Assembly: GCA_938743325.2 (NCBI GenBank)
Contig: OW568876.1
Coordinates: 248,001 to 312,000, forward strand
Reading direction: 5' to 3'
DNA: 64,000 bases
From: Pycnococcus provasolii
Lineage: Eukaryota > Chlorophyta > Pseudoscourfieldiophyceae > Pseudoscourfieldiales > Pycnococcaceae
Positions within the stretch are counted from its first letter, which is position 1. Each line of letters begins with the position of its first letter. The notes beneath the pieces were generated by a model. The model was not told the origin of the DNA and ran no database searches. It was given only the letters and a program-made list of their open reading frames with translations. Shown here one piece after another: positions 60,394-64,000 of the stretch. The position numbers were made by a program, and so were the translations under genes.

Positions 60394-60863
60394 TATGGCT
60401 TATGGCGGCCTTATGGCGGCCTTAAGCCTTAAGGGGCCGAGCGGAGGACGATCCAAAGGGCCAAAGAGGCAGGGCGATGGCGATGCCGATGGCGATGCCG
60501 ATGCCGATGCCGTCGATAGCATTCGGAAAAGGGAAGCAAAAAAGGGACAGGTGAAGTGCACTAGTGGTACAGTACGACGAGGGAAAGCATGCCCTCCAGG
60601 GCGAAAAACAAGGCCAAAAGAACTTGGAGAGAAACCCGAAAAACCCGAATCTCAAAGGTCGTCTATTTTGTTGTGGAGTTATCATAGTCTATGGAGTAAG
60701 TATTGTGTAATGCGATATGAGAAAGAGTACATAAATGAAAGAAAAGAGTGAGTGAGTGAGTGAGTGAGTGAGTGAGTAGAAAGAAGTAATCTTATTTGCT
60801 GGTGGTGTTACTTCGCCTTGTAGCACCACACCGTCCCAGGGAAAAAAAAAAATCACAAACATC
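60394..60863. other. Intergenic with GATGCC and GTGA microsatellites
   Basis: About 470 bp. It has a GATGCCGATGGC array at about 60476-60512 and a GTGA tetranucleotide array at 60750-60777. Plus-strand open frames here are repeat-driven. No gene is supported. Confidence 0.6.
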
Positions 60864-62366
60864 TCACAGCACAGGCTTAAACTGCTTGCTCTCGATGTAC
60901 GTCTGCGGCAACATCGCAAACTTCTGCATCTTAGACACGTACGCACGCTGGCTGAGGTTATCGTAGTCATTCTCCTCGATGGCGTCGAGAATTCCGCGGT
61001 AGATGACAAGAGCGCTCCACACGGGCCACGCTGCGGACGGGTCGAGGCACCTCGCCGCAGACTCAGCCCTTGTGAAGTACTCTCTCGCGCGCGCAATCTG
61101 GAACTTCATGAAGGATCTCCACCGGTCATCCACCTTCCCTGTGATGGGGTCGCGTACCTTGTAGTTGACGAGGTCGCTCTCCGTGATACCAAACTGGTTC
61201 AGCTCATCGAGGGGCACGTAGATGCGATTGCGTTCGCGCAGGTCCTCGCCAACGTCACGCAGGATGTTCGTCAACTGGTTCGCCGTTCCTAGCGCGAGCG
61301 CACCCTCGTAAACAGCCTCGACGTCGCCCTTGAAGTCGGGGTGAATGCCCATCACCGGCGTCGTCATCAGACCCACGGTACCCGCGACGCGGTAGCAGTA
61401 CTCGTACAGCTCGTCGAACGTCTGGTACCGCTGCTTGATGAGGTCCATGCGCATGCCGTCCACCATGTCGACGAACGGCTGCACCTCGAGCGGAAACCGC
61501 GCCACCGTGTCAGCGAGCGCGGCGTCGAGCACGTCGAACGGCCGGCCGTCGAAGCACGCGCGAAGCCTGTCCTCCCACCTCTGCAGTGCCATGGGCGTGA
61601 TGCGGCTTGCGTTGGGCCCGTCGACGAGCTCGTCCGTTCGCCGGCACCACACGTAGATGGCCCACGTCGCTCGCCGCTTTTCGTCGGACATGAGCTTGGT
61701 TCCTAGGTAGAACGTCTTGGCGTACTCCGCGGTGATGACGCGGCACCTCTCGTACGCCTCGTCGAGCACCTCGTCGGTGTACCCGCTCAGGAACTTGCCC
61801 GAGCCTGTTGTGGTCTGGATGGTTTTGAGCATTGCCGCATGCTCCACCTCGTATCCCGATCCCAGCTGGAGAGCGTCGTCGATGGATTTGCGTTCTGTTT
61901 GGGACAGCTTGCGCGGCTCCATGACAGCGCGAGGGACGACGAGTTGCGAGCTTGCGAGCGAGGCGTAGTTGTTGTTGTTGTAGCTGCTGCTGCGTCGTGC
62001 GGCGACGAGTGGAAAGGCTGCTGACTGTGAGGTGGTAAAGGCGGTGGATGTGGACGACGACGACGAGAAGGAGGAGGGGGAGGAGGAGGAGGAGGCGGCT
62101 GCCGCTGCTGCTATGGAGTTATTCGAGTAGTTGCGCGTGCACACCCACGCATTATTGTAATTGTAATTGTTGTTATGTGAATGTTGCTGGTTCTGCTGCT
62201 GCTGACTCCAACGAAACGAAGGACGCTTCCTTGAAATCCCGTGAACCTTCGACGAGGATAACGACGACGTTTGACGCATATTCTGCATATTCATATGAAA
62301 TAACTTGAAAGGAAAACCACACACACACACAGGTTGGTACCTAGAACAAGAAAAGCACACCAACAA
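60864..62366 (-). CDS. PSY: Phytoene synthase (plastid)
   Basis: The frame is 500 aa from ATG 62366; in-frame Met at 62294 ([11 protein letters not shown]) is an equally good start. The first 150 residues are Ser/Asn/Tyr-rich leader. The synthase core follows: [39 protein letters not shown] with the first Asp-rich motif, [26 protein letters not shown], and [28 protein letters not shown] with the second. It joins two geranylgeranyl diphosphates into phytoene, the first committed step of carotenoids. The core looks complete and plant-type. Confidence 0.95.
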   Translation of the reverse strand: MLVCFSCSRYQPVCVCGFPFKLFHMNMQNMRQTSSLSSSKVHGISRKRPSFRWSQQQQNQQHSHNNNYNYNNAWVCTRNYSNNSIAAAAAASSSSSPSSFSSSSSTSTAFTTSQSAAFPLVAARRSSSYNNNNYASLASSQLVVPRAVMEPRKLSQTERKSIDDALQLGSGYEVEHAAMLKTIQTTTGSGKFLSGYTDEVLDEAYERCRVITAEYAKTFYLGTKLMSDEKRRATWAIYVWCRRTDELVDGPNASRITPMALQRWEDRLRACFDGRPFDVLDAALADTVARFPLEVQPFVDMVDGMRMDLIKQRYQTFDELYEYCYRVAGTVGLMTTPVMGIHPDFKGDVEAVYEGALALGTANQLTNILRDVGEDLRERNRIYVPLDELNQFGITESDLVNYKVRDPITGKVDDRWRSFMKFQIARAREYFTRAESAARCLDPSAAWPVWSALVIYRGILDAIEENDYDNLSQRAYVSKMQKFAMLPQTYIESKQFKPVL

Positions 62367-63116
62367 AGAATCGACGAACCACTACTAAAGAAGTCCACCT
62401 AAAGAAGTTAACAAGAGCCACTACGATAGATGAGCAAATACTTACGGGTGACCCTAATAATGATGCGTAATGATGACGGTGACACACACGGGTTATTGTT
62501 TTCGCATACAGTGTATCCAGCCGCCGCGTTCGTTCGTTCCCCGAGCCTCCCTCCTCCCGTGGCCGTGGGGCTTTCTTTCCTCCGGCTGTCCGGGCCCCAC
62601 CCGGTGCACCTCACCCCACCCCCTGGACCCGGCCACCCCACCCACCACTCAGAGCAAATTCTCGCAAAAAGCACACACCACAAATCTTCAAGGAGGGCGA
62701 GGAAAGGATAACAGGCGATTCGGTTTCTCCTCCCCACAATGGAGGTCCCAGGGCCAGGCTGCCAGGGGCCACTGGGAACTTCCTCAATTCTGCAATTCTA
62801 CAACGGATGGTTTTAAGAAGGGTTGGGGGGATACACTCGTTGAACCCTTGTGTGTTCTTGTGAATCCTTGCTCAGGGGGATTTGAGTGTGTTTATTAGGG
62901 GTTTGTTGGGTTAGGGGATACGCTTCCTGATTTTGTTTTTTTAGTTTTTTTTTTTCAGTTCGGGGTCTAGTTCTTAGTTCGGGGTTAGTCTGCGTTGTGT
63001 CATGTGTTCGTCTTTCCGTGTTGTAAGTTTTCGGGGTTTTTTGGAAAACGTTTTTCCGACACCTTTTTCCGACTGGGTAACAGACGGTCTCCTGTAGTTG
63101 TACTTGAGTGCAAGGC
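62367..63116. other. Divergent intergenic, PSY / PLP enzyme
   Basis: About 750 bp with no gene. It includes a CA-repeat upstream of PSY (62321-62332), a C/A-rich middle, and T/G-rich DNA from 62820 to 63080. Confidence 0.6.
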
Positions 63117-64000
63117 ATGTCGCCGTCGCCGTCACCACGACTCTCTCGGTCGTATCTGCAGACGGTATGCGCGCATTCCGGGTGCGACGTCAACGCATCG
63201 CACTCTCGCGACGTCGTCGCGCCCATACACCTCGCAACCACGTACGAACGATCAGCGCCCAACCCACTGCAGCACCCACCTACCTCAACAGACCCCACCA
63301 TCGCACCGCGAGGTACCGACGGTGGGGTATGCGGATACCCAGGCGGGTACTGCTACAGCCGACTTGCCAACCCCACGAGAAACGCACTCGAGCGCGTACT
63401 GACCGACCTCGACGATGGACTAGCATCGCAAGCATACGCGTCAGGAATGGCCGCGGCATCAGCCATCCTGTCCGCACTCGCGCCTGGTGACCACGTCATC
63501 TTCGGCGTCGACCTGTACGCGGGTGTCAAGGGCGTGAGAGGCATGCTGTGCGATGCAAGGAACGTCAAGTGGGATGCCGCCAACGCGGCGTCCAAAGAAG
63601 ACATCGTACGAAAAATTCAACCGTCAACCAAACTCGTTTGGGTCGAAAGTGTTGGCAACCCCATGTGCAGCGTCGCGGACGTTCGAGGAATACGCGACGC
63701 AATACAGACGCTCGGCATGGCGTCGCCGCCGCTGATTGTCGTCGACGCGACGTGGGCAAGCCAGTTCGTCAGCAGGCCACTGCTACACGGTGCGGACATC
63801 GTCCTCCACAGCCTGACGAAGTACATCGCGGGACACAGCGACTGCCTCGGCGGAGCGCTCATACGTACTCGCACGAGCACGCCAGCACTCGACAAAATGT
63901 GGACGATGGCGTGCAACGCATGCACGATAGCGGGGAGCGCGCTCGATCCGTTCACGTGCTACATGGTCATGCGCGGCATTCGAAGTCTGTGGTGTCGCAT
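63117..64000 (+). CDS. Cys/Met-metabolism PLP enzyme (cystathionine gamma-synthase/lyase type), 3' end off window
   Basis: The frame is open from ATG 63117 (MSPSPSPRLSRSYLQTVCAH) to the right edge, 294 aa so far. Landmarks are DVVAPIHLATTYER, GGYCYSRLANPTRNALERVLTDLDDG with the phosphate- and substrate-binding Tyr-Ser-Arg, and YASGMAAASAILSALAPGDHVIF. Next come PSTKLVWVESVGNPMCSV and IVVDATWASQFVSRPLLHGADIVLHSLTKYIAGHSDCLGG with the PLP Lys in SLTKY. The family makes or splits cystathionine; gamma-synthase, gamma-lyase and beta-lyase look alike by eye. A short insertion follows YERSAPNP. There is no clear transit peptide, which slightly favours a cytosolic lyase. Confidence 0.9.
   Translation, partial: MSPSPSPRLSRSYLQTVCAHSGCDVNASHSRDVVAPIHLATTYERSAPNPLQHPPTSTDPTIAPRGTDGGVCGYPGGYCYSRLANPTRNALERVLTDLDDGLASQAYASGMAAASAILSALAPGDHVIFGVDLYAGVKGVRGMLCDARNVKWDAANAASKEDIVRKIQPSTKLVWVESVGNPMCSVADVRGIRDAIQTLGMASPPLIVVDATWASQFVSRPLLHGADIVLHSLTKYIAGHSDCLGGALIRTRTSTPALDKMWTMACNACTIAGSALDPFTCYMVMRGIRSLWCR

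Noticed and set aside
60395-60751. 118-aa plus-strand frame
   Set aside because: Built on the GATGCC repeat and lying in a spacer; no family pattern.
1-64000. tRNA, rRNA or snRNA genes
   Set aside because: None recognised by eye in the spacers; a covariance-model scan would be needed to exclude them.

Overview
The window looks like nuclear DNA of a compact, gene-dense, intron-poor eukaryotic alga. It carries plastid-type fatty-acid and carotenoid genes (KAS I, phytoene synthase), a Deg protease with a plausible organelle leader, plant-type families (an isoprenylcysteine methylesterase, a TSO1-like CXC protein, a DUF4050 protein) and ciliary genes (IFT27, a BBS-like chaperonin relative). Nearly every gene reads as a single uninterrupted frame, on both strands, with short spacers. 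My best guess is a prasinophyte-grade green picoalga (Pycnococcus/Chloropicon-like). This is inference from gene content and compactness; no marker in the window proves it. Short TTAGGG-type tracts are present, but too short to identify the lineage.

Layout. 1-9.9 kb: NAA40, a divergent cyclophilin, a Deg/HtrA protease, an HMG-box-MSH5 fusion, a SAM methyltransferase and IFT27. 10-18 kb: a large multi-domain cyclic-nucleotide-binding protein, a 632-bp Tc1/mariner-type MITE, an unknown basic protein and ICME. 18.5-26 kb: a CXC-domain regulator, a 2.8-kb repeat-filled spacer, a DUF4050 protein and a degenerate DHHC palmitoyltransferase. 26.1-34.5 kb is the mobile section. It holds a 3.07-kb element with identical 586-bp inverted ends and a 9-bp target duplication (Mutator-like), the ISCA2 gene, then a 4.27-kb element with identical 185-bp inverted ends, a candidate 5-bp target duplication and two convergent genes. 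The second element is the best candidate for something undescribed.

34.6-48.4 kb: a DUF1769 protein, the ribosome-biogenesis pair TSR2 and UTP21, a GH92 mannosidase, a BBS-type chaperonin-like protein and an unusual PhyH/SANT/B3GNTL1-like glycosyltransferase fusion. 48.6-64 kb: a mitochondrial carrier, an MFS transporter, a JmjC/cupin protein, a coiled-coil protein, KAS I, a legumain-fold protein that has lost its catalytic residues, phytoene synthase, and the 5' part of a cystathionine gamma-synthase/lyase-type enzyme running off the right end.

The genes form no operon. They are housekeeping, organelle and ciliary functions in independent units. The unusual content is the fresh-looking DNA transposons and several fused or catalytically altered proteins. 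All family assignments come from motifs read by eye; none was tested by a search.
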